Assembly: GCF_900589395.1 (NCBI RefSeq)
Contig: NZ_UUIS01000009.1
Span: 1 to 64,000 of the forward strand
Source of the DNA: Pseudomonas viridiflava
GTDB taxonomy: Bacteria > Pseudomonadota > Gammaproteobacteria > Pseudomonadales > Pseudomonadaceae
Length of the DNA stretch: 64,000 nt
Direction of reading: 5' to 3'
The translations under genes were made by a program, and so were the position numbers. The notes beneath the pieces were generated by a model that saw only the letters and a list, made by a program, of their open reading frames with translations, was not told the origin of the DNA and did not search any database. Shown one piece after another: positions 36,225 through 45,663 of the stretch. Position 1 is the first letter of the stretch. The number at the start of each line of letters is the position of its first letter.

Positions 36225-38018
36225 ATGACATTCAATGTTGCCATGAGCGGGCTGCGCGCGGCCCACAAGCGCCTTGAAGTGGCGGGTAACAACATCGCCA
36301 ACGTCGGCACCGTCGGCTTCAAGTCTTCCCGGGCCGAGTTCGCGGCCTTGTATTCGGCGGCGCAATCGGGTGGCGGCCACAACACGGTGGGTGATGGTGT
36401 CCGCTTGGCCAATATCGCGCAAAACTTCAGCTCTGGCGTGGCCATGAGCAGCCAGGGCGCGCCACTGGACATGCGTATCCAGGGCAATGGTTTTTTCGTG
36501 GTCAGCGAACACGGCTCGCTGGCCTATACCCGTGCTGGTGCCTTCCACAAGGATGCCGAGGATTTCATCGTCGACAGTGATGGCAACCGCTTGCAGGGCT
36601 ATGGCGTCGACACTCGGGGCGCCCTGGTCAATGGCGTGCGCAGCGACCTGAAGATCGACACTTCGATCATGCAGCCCACGGCCAGCCGGGCGGTCAGCCA
36701 GGTGGTAAACCTGGGGGCCGGCATGCCTTCGCTGGCCGCGCTGCGCCCATTCGATGCCAATGACCCCGCCACCTATACCCGAGTGGTGACGCGTACGATC
36801 CAGGACCAGGGCGTGCCGGCAGTGCCCGAGCGGGTCGATGCCGGTGGCGTGGTCATTCGGCCGGGCCGCCCGGCGGTGCCACCGGCCGATCATGAATTCA
36901 AGCAGTACCTGGTCAAGACCGATGCCGATCGCTGGGATGTGTACGTCACGATCGACGGCCGCAGCCCGCTGGACCCGGCAGCCAGCACGCCGCTGCAATG
37001 GGCGGTGCGCCGGCACAGCGATGGCAGCACGGTGCTGGCCGGCGGTAACCGGCAGGTCAGCAAAACCTCGGACACCGAGTTTGCACTCAGCGGCTGGAAG
37101 CCGGCCGTTCAGGTCAATGGACAATGGGCGGCGAGCCCGGCCGGTAATGGCGGTACAGTGGCCTTGCCACTGCTCGATGGGGCGTCGAGCCTGATCGATG
37201 AGGCCGATCCGCTCATGGCGCGCCCGTTGCCGCCCTTTCGTCCAGGCGATGTCGGGGTCTACAGCAAGATGTTCTCCAGTGCCATCCATGATTCGCTGGG
37301 CAATGTCCACGACCTGCGGCAGTACTTCGTCAAGGACGGCACCAACAGCTGGAAAATGCACGTGCTGGTCAACGACCGCAACCCGGTCGACCCGCAGAGT
37401 ACCGAGCCCATGACCGCCAGCCTGCTGTTCGACAGCGCCGGCCAGTTGAGCAGTGTGTCCGGCAGCCCGGGGCTGGAGCTTGATGGTGATGCGCTGGTGA
37501 TGCAGGGCTGGCTGCCGGCCTGGCAGCCGCGTCGCGGCGAGGCGCTGTGGGCCCCCAATGGGGCTGTCGCGCACCCGGACGGCCTGCGGATCCAGATTGA
37601 TCGCCTGACTCAGCACAATGCCGACACCGCGCGCAGTTCGGTGCACGTCGATGGTCATGCGCCCGGTACCTTGTCCGGCATCAGTGTAGGGCGTGATGGG
37701 GTGTTGCAGGCTTCGTTCAGCAATGGCCTGTACCGGCCCATCGGCCAGGTCATGCTGGCACGGTTCAGCAATGAGCAAGGATTGCTGCCGCAGAGCGAAA
37801 CCCGCTGGCGCCAGACCCATGCGTCGGGCATTGCCGATTATCAGGTGCCGGGGCAGGGCGGGGTGGGCAGCCTTGTGTCCAGTTCGCTGGAGGCCTCGAA
37901 CGTCGACCTGACGGCCGAGCTGGTCGAACTGGTGCAGGCGCAGACGGCCTTTCAAGGCAACTCCAAGGTGATTTCGACTGAAACCAATCTGCTGCAGACC
38001 TTGATCCAGTCCACGTAG
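36225..38018 (+). CDS. Second FlgE-type hook protein (longer paralogue)
   Basis: 597 residues. The ends are hook-like: NNIANVGTVGFKSSRAEF at the N-terminus and EASNVDLTAELVELVQAQTAF at the C-terminus, close to the real FlgE. The middle is about 155 residues longer and includes FLVDANS-free repeats of the hook D2 type (two YLVKTD/YFVKDGTNSWKMHV-like blocks), suggesting an internal duplication. RBS GGAG before the ATG. It lies after the flgE terminator, so it has its own expression. It could replace or decorate the hook; the role is unknown. Confidence 0.82.
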   Translation: MTFNVAMSGLRAAHKRLEVAGNNIANVGTVGFKSSRAEFAALYSAAQSGGGHNTVGDGVRLANIAQNFSSGVAMSSQGAPLDMRIQGNGFFVVSEHGSLAYTRAGAFHKDAEDFIVDSDGNRLQGYGVDTRGALVNGVRSDLKIDTSIMQPTASRAVSQVVNLGAGMPSLAALRPFDANDPATYTRVVTRTIQDQGVPAVPERVDAGGVVIRPGRPAVPPADHEFKQYLVKTDADRWDVYVTIDGRSPLDPAASTPLQWAVRRHSDGSTVLAGGNRQVSKTSDTEFALSGWKPAVQVNGQWAASPAGNGGTVALPLLDGASSLIDEADPLMARPLPPFRPGDVGVYSKMFSSAIHDSLGNVHDLRQYFVKDGTNSWKMHVLVNDRNPVDPQSTEPMTASLLFDSAGQLSSVSGSPGLELDGDALVMQGWLPAWQPRRGEALWAPNGAVAHPDGLRIQIDRLTQHNADTARSSVHVDGHAPGTLSGISVGRDGVLQASFSNGLYRPIGQVMLARFSNEQGLLPQSETRWRQTHASGIADYQVPGQGGVGSLVSSSLEASNVDLTAELVELVQAQTAFQGNSKVISTETNLLQTLIQST

Positions 38019-38344
38019 AAGCGAGCGGTGGGCGATCCGCTTTGGTCGTAATACCGTTGACCTGGGGCTCGACAAAGCCTGTGGGAGGCGGCTTGCCGGC
38101 GATGGCTACGGAGCAGGCGCAGCAGATAGATCGGCCTTGCTGGCCTCATCGTCGGATCGCCGCCCGCAGCAAGCCGCCTTCCACAGGATTGATATTGTCC
38201 TGGAATTCGGGCCTGGCACCGGGCTGTGGGAGGCAGCTTGCTGGCGATTGCTGACTGGCAGGCGCCGGATGTGCACTGCTCATACTGGCCGTGTCGCGGG
38301 CAGAGCGTCCTCCCACAAGGTGCCGAGCCCCGGAGGCGCTTGGG
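38019..38344. repeat. REPIN region between the second hook gene and flgF
   Basis: A REP doublet at 38078-38187 (left arm CCTGTGGGAGGCGGCTTGCC..., right arm ending ccacagg). A further left-arm copy lies at 38224-38248, and a degenerate right arm near 38295-38320 (ctcccacaag). Same family as the repeats at 1-293. No gene on either strand is convincing here. Confidence 0.7.
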
Positions 38345-38548
38345 TCAGATCGAGCAGTCGGACTTCACGTAAAAGCCGTTCAGGCGCGTCCAGCCGTGCC
38401 CCGGGCTGGTCTGGGCGCAGATCACCCGGTCGACGCCTTGCCATTTGTAATAGCGGGCAGGGGCTGCGTGGGCGAGGGCGGCGCAGCTGAGCAGGCTGGC
38501 GGCCAGCAGGCCGGTGATGCCGTGGCGCCAGCCACAAAGGCGTTGCAT
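38345..38548 (-). CDS. Small secreted protein, function unknown
   Basis: 67 residues, opposite in direction to the flagellar genes. Start ATG at 38548 follows GGAG. A signal peptide is evident (MQRLCGWRHGITGLLAASLL... cleaving near AHA-AP, about residue 27). The ~40-residue mature part has two Cys (VICAQTS, KSDCSI) that could pair. The upstream sequence TGCTTCAGCATTCTGAG contains no clear promoter. I do not recognise the family. Confidence 0.6.
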   Translation of the reverse strand: MQRLCGWRHGITGLLAASLLSCAALAHAAPARYYKWQGVDRVICAQTSPGHGWTRLNGFYVKSDCSI

Positions 38549-38757
38549 GCGATTCTCCAGGAGGCAAACCTCAGAATGCTGAAGCATTGGCCACTACGAT
38601 AAGCGCACCCTGGCCATTCGCCAAGCGCCGGCCATGAAGTTTTTTTGGCGCCCGGCGGCAGTTCGTCGCCGCCTTGCCGCCTCCCCTGTGGCGGGCTGTC
38701 TCGGCAGGGGGCCTGTCATTGCTGGCCATTGGCAACTTTGTAGGGGTTTTGGAAAAC

Positions 38758-38773
38758 TGGTCCGAAAATTGCT
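38758..38773 (+). promoter_or_regulatory. Sigma-54 promoter of flgFGHIJKL
   Basis: TGGTCCG-AAAA-TTGCT, GG and GC 10 bp apart. Predicted +1 near 38784, 44 nt before the flgF GTG. Confidence 0.72.
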
Positions 38774-38827
38774 CAGGCATTGCCAGAACAGCTACAGGCG
38801 GCAAACGTCTGTCAGAGGAGGAAGACT

Positions 38828-39565
38828 GTGGACAAGTTGCTTTACGTGGCCATGACCGGTGCTTCGGAAAACGCCGTTGCGCAAAAGGCGCGTGCCAACA
38901 ACCTGGCAAACGTATCGACCAATGGCTTTCTGCGCGATTTCGAGCAGGCCCGGTCGATGCCGGTGTTTGGCGAGGCGCTGCCGTCGCGGGCGTACGCCTT
39001 GACCGAACGTCCCGGCACTGACTTTTCCAGCGGCACTTTGATCGAGACCGGGCGCGACCTGGACATCTCGGTCAATGGCGACGGCTGGATTGCCGTGCAG
39101 ACCGCTGACGGCGGCGAAGCCTACACCCGCACCTCGGGCATGAACATCGACGCCCTGGGCATCCTGCGCGACGGCAGCGGTTTGCCGGTCATGGGCAACG
39201 GCGGTCCGATTGCCGTGCCGCCCCAGCAGCAGATCGAGATCGGCTCCGACGGCACCATCAGTGTCCGCGCCCTGGGTGAAAGCCCGCAGGTGATGGCGCA
39301 GATCGACCGCATCAAGCTGGTCAATCCGGACCTGTCGACCATGGAAAAAGGCCCTGATGGCCTGATCCATACCAAAAGCGGCCAGGCCGCGCCTGTGGAT
39401 GCCAACGTACGGGTCGAGTCCGGTTTCCTGCAGGCGAGCAACGTCAATGCGGTCGAGGAAATGACCTCGATCCTGGCCTTGTCCCGGCAGTTCGAATTGC
39501 ACGTAAAAATGATGAAGACAGCAGAAGAAGACGATGCGGCAATGGCTCGCGTCTTGCAGATCTGA
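38828..39565 (+). CDS. flgF: Proximal rod protein FlgF
   Basis: 245-residue rod subunit starting at GTG 38828 (MDKLLYVAMTGASENA), preceded by GAGGAGG. Rod signature [15 protein letters not shown] and C-terminal NVNAVEEMTSILALSRQFELH are present. First gene of a seven-gene operon flgFGHIJKL with a sigma-54 promoter. Confidence 0.95.
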   Translation: MDKLLYVAMTGASENAVAQKARANNLANVSTNGFLRDFEQARSMPVFGEALPSRAYALTERPGTDFSSGTLIETGRDLDISVNGDGWIAVQTADGGEAYTRTSGMNIDALGILRDGSGLPVMGNGGPIAVPPQQQIEIGSDGTISVRALGESPQVMAQIDRIKLVNPDLSTMEKGPDGLIHTKSGQAAPVDANVRVESGFLQASNVNAVEEMTSILALSRQFELHVKMMKTAEEDDAAMARVLQI

Positions 39566-39614
39566 TACCCATTGACAGCCTGCGCCGACAAACCGGCGCT
39601 TGAGGAGAAACCCC

Positions 39615-40403
39615 ATGCTTCCTGCTCTCTACGTCGCCAAGACCGGTCTGGCCGCCCAGGACACCAACCTGACGACCATCTCCAACAACCTGGCCAACGT
39701 TTCGACCACCGGTTTCAAACGCGACCGTGCCGAGTTCCAGGACTTGCTGTACCAGATCAAGCGTCAGCCAGGTGCCCAGTCGACCCAGGACAGCGAGCTG
39801 CCCTCGGGCCTGCAACTGGGTACCGGTGTGCGCATCGTCGGCACCCAGAAAAGCTTCGTGGCCGGCAGCTTGCAGACCACCGAGAACCCACTGGACCTGG
39901 CCGTCAACGGTCGCGGCTTCTTTCAGGTCATGCAGCCTGACGGCACCATCGCCTACACCCGCGACGGCACCTTTCACCTGGACAGCACCGGCCAGATCGT
40001 GACCTCCAACGGTTTTGCCCTGGAGCCTGCGGTGGTCGTGCCACAGAACGCCCAGACCTTCACCGTGGGCCAGGACGGCACGGTCACCGTGACCCTGGCC
40101 GGCGCCACCGCCACCCCACAGGTGATCGGCAACATCCAGACCACCGATTTCATCAACCCGGCCGGCCTGCAGGCCATGGGCGGCAACCTGTTCCTGGAAA
40201 CCGCTTCCAGCGGCGCACCGCAAGTCGGCCAGCCAGGCCTGAACGGTCTGGGTCCGGTACTGCAGAACACCCTGGAGAACTCCAACGTCAGCACGGTCGA
40301 GGAACTGGTCAACATGATCACCACCCAGCGTGCCTACGAGATGAACTCCAAGGTGATTTCCAGCGCCGACCAGATGATGCAGAACCTGGTGCAAACCCTT
40401 TAA
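39615..40403 (+). CDS. flgG: Distal rod protein FlgG
   Basis: 262-residue distal rod subunit that builds the outer rod before the hook. Signature [20 protein letters not shown] and C-terminal [20 protein letters not shown] intact. RBS GAGGAG before ATG 39615. 71 bp to flgH. Confidence 0.97.
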   Translation: MLPALYVAKTGLAAQDTNLTTISNNLANVSTTGFKRDRAEFQDLLYQIKRQPGAQSTQDSELPSGLQLGTGVRIVGTQKSFVAGSLQTTENPLDLAVNGRGFFQVMQPDGTIAYTRDGTFHLDSTGQIVTSNGFALEPAVVVPQNAQTFTVGQDGTVTVTLAGATATPQVIGNIQTTDFINPAGLQAMGGNLFLETASSGAPQVGQPGLNGLGPVLQNTLENSNVSTVEELVNMITTQRAYEMNSKVISSADQMMQNLVQTL

Positions 40404-40474
40404 GCCCTGATGGATCAGCTCAATCCGACACGGCGTCTGTCCGGCGCCTGCTACACCGCGAGGTTTCAAGAGTC

Positions 40475-41188
40475 ATGAAACGCTTCTCTGTTTCGCGTTT
40501 TCCAGTGCTGATCGCTCCGCTGTGCGCCGCTGCCTTGTTGACCGGCTGCGTGGCCCCGGCGGCCAAGCCCGATGACCCTTATTACGCTCCGGTGTTGCCG
40601 CGCACGCCGATGTCGGCGGCGGCCAACAATGGCGCCATCTACCAGGCTGGTTTCGAGCAGAACCTGTACGGTGACCGCAAGGCTTTCCGCGTAGGCGACA
40701 TCATCACCATCACCCTGTCCGAGCGCATGGCTGCCAGCAAGGCCGCCAGCTCCGACATGAACAAGAAAAGCAACACCAGCATCGGCCTGACCTCACTGTT
40801 CGGTTCCGGCCTGACCACCAATAACCCGATCGGCAGCAACGACCTGAGCCTCAATGCCGGCTACAGCGGCACCCGTGCCAACGAAGGGGACAGCCAGGCG
40901 GCGCAGAGCAACAGCCTGACAGGTTCGGTTACGGTCACCGTGGCGGATGTGTTGCCCAATGGCATCCTGTCGGTGCGTGGGGAAAAATGGATGACGCTCA
41001 ACACCGGCAATGAGCTGGTGCGCATTGCCGGGCTGATTCGTGCCGATGACATTGCCACCGACAACACCGTGTCCTCGACCCGGGTGGCGGACGCGCGCAT
41101 CACCTATTCAGGTACTGGGGCCTTTGCCGATACCAGCCAGCCAGGCTGGTTCGACCGGTTCTTCCTCAGCCCGTTGTTCCCTTTCTGA
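40475..41188 (+). CDS. flgH: L-ring lipoprotein FlgH
   Basis: 237-residue outer-membrane lipoprotein forming the L ring. Signal with lipobox LLTGC (Cys about 26); the mature part has conserved [19 protein letters not shown] and [19 protein letters not shown]. The ring closes around the rod. 13 bp to flgI. Confidence 0.96.
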   Translation: MKRFSVSRFPVLIAPLCAAALLTGCVAPAAKPDDPYYAPVLPRTPMSAAANNGAIYQAGFEQNLYGDRKAFRVGDIITITLSERMAASKAASSDMNKKSNTSIGLTSLFGSGLTTNNPIGSNDLSLNAGYSGTRANEGDSQAAQSNSLTGSVTVTVADVLPNGILSVRGEKWMTLNTGNELVRIAGLIRADDIATDNTVSSTRVADARITYSGTGAFADTSQPGWFDRFFLSPLFPF

Positions 41189-41201
41189 TCGCGGGATAGC
41201 C

Positions 41202-42311
41202 ATGCGCACGCTCAATAAACTGATTACTGCCGTTCTCCTGGTTTGCGCGCCTCTGGCCGCCCAGGCCGAGCGCCTCAAAGACATCGCCAGCATCTCCGGC
41301 GTGCGGACCAACCAGTTGATCGGCTACGGCCTGGTGGTGGGCCTCAACGGCACCGGTGACCAGACCACGCAGACGCCGTTCACCCTGCAGACGTTCAACA
41401 ACATGCTGGCGCAGTTCGGCATCAAGGTGCCGGCCGGTTCCGGCACCGTGCAGCTCAAGAACGTCGCCGCCGTGGCCATTTATGCCGACCTGCCGCCGTT
41501 CGCCAAGCCCGGCCAGCAAGTGGACATTACCGTGTCGTCGATTGGTAACTCCAAGAGCCTGCGCGGCGGCAGCCTGCTGATGACCCCGCTCAAGGGGATC
41601 GACGGCAACGTCTATGCCGTGGCCCAAGGCAACCTGGTGGTCGGCGGCTTCGATGCTGAAGGCCGTGACGGTTCGAAGATCACTGTCAACGTTCCGTCGT
41701 CCGGCCGGATTCCCGGTGGCGCGACCGTCGAGCGTTCGGTGCCGAGTGGTTTCAACCAGGGCAACTCGCTGACCCTGAATCTCAATCGCTCCGACTTCAC
41801 CACCGCCAAGCGGGTGGTCGACAAGATCAACGACCTGCTCGGCCCGGGTGTCGCCCAGGCACTGGACGGTGGCTCGGTACGGGTCACTGCGCCGCTGGAC
41901 CCGGGTCAGCGCGTCGATTACCTGTCGATCCTGGAAAACCTGGAAATCGATCCGGGCCAGACCGCCGCCAAGGTGATCATCAACTCGCGTACCGGCACCA
42001 TCGTGATCGGTCAGAACGTCAAGGTTTCGCCGGCCGCCGTCACCCATGGCAGCCTGACCGTGACCATTACCGAAGACCCGATTGTCAGCCAGCCCGGCCC
42101 CTTGTCCGGCGGCCAGACGGCAGTGGTGCCACGCTCGCGTGTGAATGCGCAGCAGGAAATGAAACCGATGTTCAAGTTCGGCCCCGGCACCACGCTTGAC
42201 GAAATCGTGCGTGCGGTGAACCAGGTGGGCGCCGCTCCCGGCGACCTGATGGCCATTCTTGAAGCCCTGAAACAGGCCGGCGCCTTGCAGGCCGACCTGA
42301 TCGTGATCTGA
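41202..42311 (+). CDS. flgI: P-ring protein FlgI
   Basis: 369-residue periplasmic P-ring subunit with a signal peptide ([20 protein letters not shown], cleavage near AQA). [15 protein letters not shown] and [18 protein letters not shown] are FlgI signatures. Start ATG at 41202. Assembly depends on FlgA, encoded at 30133-30891. 10 bp to flgJ. Confidence 0.97.
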   Translation: MRTLNKLITAVLLVCAPLAAQAERLKDIASISGVRTNQLIGYGLVVGLNGTGDQTTQTPFTLQTFNNMLAQFGIKVPAGSGTVQLKNVAAVAIYADLPPFAKPGQQVDITVSSIGNSKSLRGGSLLMTPLKGIDGNVYAVAQGNLVVGGFDAEGRDGSKITVNVPSSGRIPGGATVERSVPSGFNQGNSLTLNLNRSDFTTAKRVVDKINDLLGPGVAQALDGGSVRVTAPLDPGQRVDYLSILENLEIDPGQTAAKVIINSRTGTIVIGQNVKVSPAAVTHGSLTVTITEDPIVSQPGPLSGGQTAVVPRSRVNAQQEMKPMFKFGPGTTLDEIVRAVNQVGAAPGDLMAILEALKQAGALQADLIVI

Positions 42312-42321
42312 GGAGGCGTCC

Positions 42322-43605
42322 ATGGATATGCCCAAGAGCGCAGGGTCTGGTGTGGTTGATTCGGGTGCCTATACCGACGTCACCCGCCTGGCTTCGCTGA
42401 AGAACGGTGACAAGGACAGCCCGGAAAACCTCAGGAAGGTCGCCCGCGAGTTCGAGTCGTTGTTTGTCAGCCAGATGCTCAAGGCCATGCGCTCGGCCAA
42501 CGAAGTGCTGGCCAAGGACAATCCGATGAACACCGCGGCCACCCGCCAGTACCAGGACATGTATGACCAGCAACTGGCCGTGACCCTGTCGACCCGCGGC
42601 AACGGCATCGGCCTGCAAGACGTGCTGATGCGCCAATTGTCCAAGGACAAGGGCGTCAACCACACGCCGGCCGCCCAGCTCGACCCGGCCGCCAGCACCA
42701 AGGCCACCGACGCTGCCGACGACAAGGCTGCCCGTCCAGGGCTGGCCTCGGGTATCTACCAGCAGCCGCTGTGGGCCAGTCGTTCGACGTCGGCCCAGGC
42801 CGTGGCTGCCACCCAGGCGTCCGGCCAGGCGCGCAACGACATGGCCCTGCTCAATGCCCGGCGCCTGTCGCTGCCCGGCAAGCTCACTGATCGCCTGCTG
42901 GCCGGCATCGTGCCGTCGGCGACCACCGCCCAGGACCAGGCCAACCACCGTATCAACATGCCCGGCGCCACCGGCGCGGGTAATCACAAGGAGCTGGTGG
43001 CTCGCGGTAACGGCGACTGGACCCTGGACCCTAGCCTGGCAACGCCGGCCGTCGAGTCCACCCGCACCGTGGCCCAGCCGCCGCTGGCCCCGGCCAAGCG
43101 GGCCTTCAGCAACAACGACCAGTTCATCGAAACCATGCTGCCGCTGGCCAAGGAAGCCGCTGCGCGCATCGGCGTCGACCCGGTGATGCTGGTGGCCCAG
43201 GCCGCCCTGGAAACCGGCTGGGGCAAGTCGATCATGCGCCAGGGCGATGGCAGCAGCAGCCACAACCTGTTCGGCATCAAGGCCATGGGTAAATGGAAAG
43301 GGGCCGAGGCGCGCGCGATCACCAGCGAGTTCCGCGAGGGCAAGATGGTCAAGGAAACGGCAAACTTCCGTGCCTATGGCTCCTTTGCCGACAGCTTCCA
43401 CGACCTGGTCAGCCTGTTGCAGAACAACAGTCGCTATAAAGAAGTCATCAACTCGGCCGATAAACCGGAACAGTTTGTAAAAGAGCTGCAAAAGGCCGGG
43501 TATGCCACGGACCCGGACTACGCCAGCAAGATTACCCAGATTGCTAAGCAGATGAAGAGTTACCAGACCTACGCCGCCGTGACGGGCTCTTCCACGACTT
43601 TATAA
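42322..43605 (+). CDS. flgJ: Rod cap / peptidoglycan hydrolase FlgJ
   Basis: 427-residue bifunctional protein. N-terminal rod-scaffold domain (about 15-110; FESLFVSQMLKAMR), a long linker, and a C-terminal glucosaminidase (about 270-415) with putative catalytic Glu297 in ALETGWGKS. It opens the cell wall for rod growth. Length is somewhat larger than enterobacterial FlgJ (~313) because of the linker, as is usual in Pseudomonas. Confidence 0.94.
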   Translation: MDMPKSAGSGVVDSGAYTDVTRLASLKNGDKDSPENLRKVAREFESLFVSQMLKAMRSANEVLAKDNPMNTAATRQYQDMYDQQLAVTLSTRGNGIGLQDVLMRQLSKDKGVNHTPAAQLDPAASTKATDAADDKAARPGLASGIYQQPLWASRSTSAQAVAATQASGQARNDMALLNARRLSLPGKLTDRLLAGIVPSATTAQDQANHRINMPGATGAGNHKELVARGNGDWTLDPSLATPAVESTRTVAQPPLAPAKRAFSNNDQFIETMLPLAKEAAARIGVDPVMLVAQAALETGWGKSIMRQGDGSSSHNLFGIKAMGKWKGAEARAITSEFREGKMVKETANFRAYGSFADSFHDLVSLLQNNSRYKEVINSADKPEQFVKELQKAGYATDPDYASKITQIAKQMKSYQTYAAVTGSSTTL

Positions 43606-43616
43606 AGGCTTGAATC

Positions 43617-45650
43617 ATGTCGCTGATTTCTATTGGACTCTCAGGGCTGAATGCCAGTACTGCCGCGATCAACACCATCGGCAATAACACGGCCAACATC
43701 GACACTGACGGTTACTCGCGCCAGCAAGTGCGCACGACCGCGTCGGTGCAGATCAGTGCTGGCAATGGCGTCGGCTACATTGGTACCGGCACGACATTGC
43801 TGGATGTACGCCGCATCTACAACAGCTACCTTGAAACCCAATTGCATACCAGCACGGCGCTGACGGCCGATGCCGCTGCCTATTCCAGCCAGGCCAGCCG
43901 CACCGACACCTTGCTGTCCGACAGCACCACCGGTGTGACGGCGCAGCTGTCGTCGTTTTTCACCAAGCTGCAGACCCTGTCGGGCAACGCCACCCAGTCG
44001 GCCGAGCGCACTGCGTTCCTGACCCAGGCGTCTTCGCTGGCGGCGCGCATGAACTCCATTGCCGGCCAGTTGGGCACCCAGAACGAAAACCTCAACATCC
44101 AGCTCAGCAGCTACACCGACGGCGTCAACGAGTTGACGACCACCATTTCCAGCCTCAACAAGCAGATCGCCCAGGCCTCTGGCGGCAATATGTCGCCCAA
44201 CAGCCTGCTCGACTCGCGCAACGAAGCGGTGCGCAAGCTCAATGAGCTGGTGGGCGTCAAGGTCATCGAGAATGAAGGCGGCTATGACGTGTACACCGGC
44301 AGCGGCCAGTCACTGGTGGTGGGCGGCTCTTCGTTCAAGATGAGCGCGGTGCCCGGCGCCAACGATCCCTCCCAGTACACCGTGCAGGTGAGCTACGGCA
44401 ACAGTGCCACTGACGTGTCCAATGTGGTGACCGGTGGCGCCATCGGTGGCCTGCTGCGCTATCGCGCCGACGTGCTGCAACCGGCAGGCAACGAACTGGG
44501 CCGCATCGGCCTGGTGCTGGCCGACCAGGTCAATACCCAACTGGCCCAGGGCATCGACCTCAAGGGCAATTTCGGCAGCGCGCTGTTCAGCAACATCAAC
44601 TCGACCGCTGCGATTGGCCAGCGCAGCCTGGGCATGAACGGCAACAGCCCCGGCTCGGGCAACCTGAACGTCACCATCACCGACACTAAGGTGCTGGCGA
44701 CCAGCAACTACGAAGTCAAATTCACCAGCGACAACGCCTACACCGTGCGTCGCCTGCCCAACGGCGAGAGCGTGGGCACCGGCAACCTCACCGACAACCC
44801 GGCTCCCAGCTTCGAAGGGTTCTCCCTGTCGTTGCAGGGTGGCGGCATGGCCGCCGGCGACACCTTCAAGGTGACACCGACCCGTAACGGTGCCTCGGGC
44901 ATCTCGGTGATCATGACCGACCCGCAGGACATTGCCGCCGCCGCGCCCCTGACGGCCGCAGCCGGCGTCGGTAACAGCGGCACCGGCGGCTTTACCCAGC
45001 CGGTGCTGACCACGACCCCGAACATCTACAACGCCACCGAACTGAATAACCTGCAAACCGGCATCAAGGATGCCACGCCGATGCGCCTGGTCATGGGCGA
45101 CGTCAACGGCGGCGTGCAGGGCTACAGCCTGGTCAACGCCCAGGGCGTGGCCGTCAGGGATCCCAGTGGCAACGCCATCACCGGCACGGTGATCCAGGGC
45201 CAGACCAATACACTGAAATTCAACGTGGCGGCGGGTTCGAGCTCGTTCGGGTTCGAAATGAGCCTGTCGGGCACCTCCAACCCCAAGGATACCTTCAGCA
45301 TCAGCCTGACCGGCGCCGGCTCTTCGGACAACCGCAACGCGGCCGCGGTGATGGGCCTGCAGACCGAACGCACCGTGGGCGTGAGCAATGGCAGCGTCGG
45401 CGTGAGCATGACCCAGTCGTATGCCAGCATCGTCTCCAGCGTCGGCACTTATGCCAGCCAGGGCAAAAGCGATGTGACCGCCACTGAAGCTGTCCTGGCC
45501 CAGGCCAAGTCGGCACGTGACTCGGTGTCCGGCGTCTCGCTGGACGAAGAGGCCGCCAGCCTGATCAAGTACCAGCAGTACTACACGGCTTCGTCGCAAA
45601 TCATCAAGGCGGCGCAGACCATGTTCAGCACGCTGATCAACAGTCTTTAA
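43617..45650 (+). CDS. flgK: Hook-filament junction protein FlgK (HAP1)
   Basis: 677-residue junction protein. N-terminal helical GNNTANIDTDGYSRQQV signature and C-terminal QYYTASSQIIKAAQTMF. RBS AGG near ATG 43617. A client of FlgN. 13 bp to flgL. Confidence 0.96.
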   Translation: MSLISIGLSGLNASTAAINTIGNNTANIDTDGYSRQQVRTTASVQISAGNGVGYIGTGTTLLDVRRIYNSYLETQLHTSTALTADAAAYSSQASRTDTLLSDSTTGVTAQLSSFFTKLQTLSGNATQSAERTAFLTQASSLAARMNSIAGQLGTQNENLNIQLSSYTDGVNELTTTISSLNKQIAQASGGNMSPNSLLDSRNEAVRKLNELVGVKVIENEGGYDVYTGSGQSLVVGGSSFKMSAVPGANDPSQYTVQVSYGNSATDVSNVVTGGAIGGLLRYRADVLQPAGNELGRIGLVLADQVNTQLAQGIDLKGNFGSALFSNINSTAAIGQRSLGMNGNSPGSGNLNVTITDTKVLATSNYEVKFTSDNAYTVRRLPNGESVGTGNLTDNPAPSFEGFSLSLQGGGMAAGDTFKVTPTRNGASGISVIMTDPQDIAAAAPLTAAAGVGNSGTGGFTQPVLTTTPNIYNATELNNLQTGIKDATPMRLVMGDVNGGVQGYSLVNAQGVAVRDPSGNAITGTVIQGQTNTLKFNVAAGSSSFGFEMSLSGTSNPKDTFSISLTGAGSSDNRNAAAVMGLQTERTVGVSNGSVGVSMTQSYASIVSSVGTYASQGKSDVTATEAVLAQAKSARDSVSGVSLDEEAASLIKYQQYYTASSQIIKAAQTMFSTLINSL

Positions 45651-45663
45651 GGAGTCGTAGACC

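Noticed and set aside
34553-38075. Minus-strand frames of 516 and 620 codons opposite the two hook genes
   Set aside because: Mirror reading of codon-biased hook genes, no independent support.
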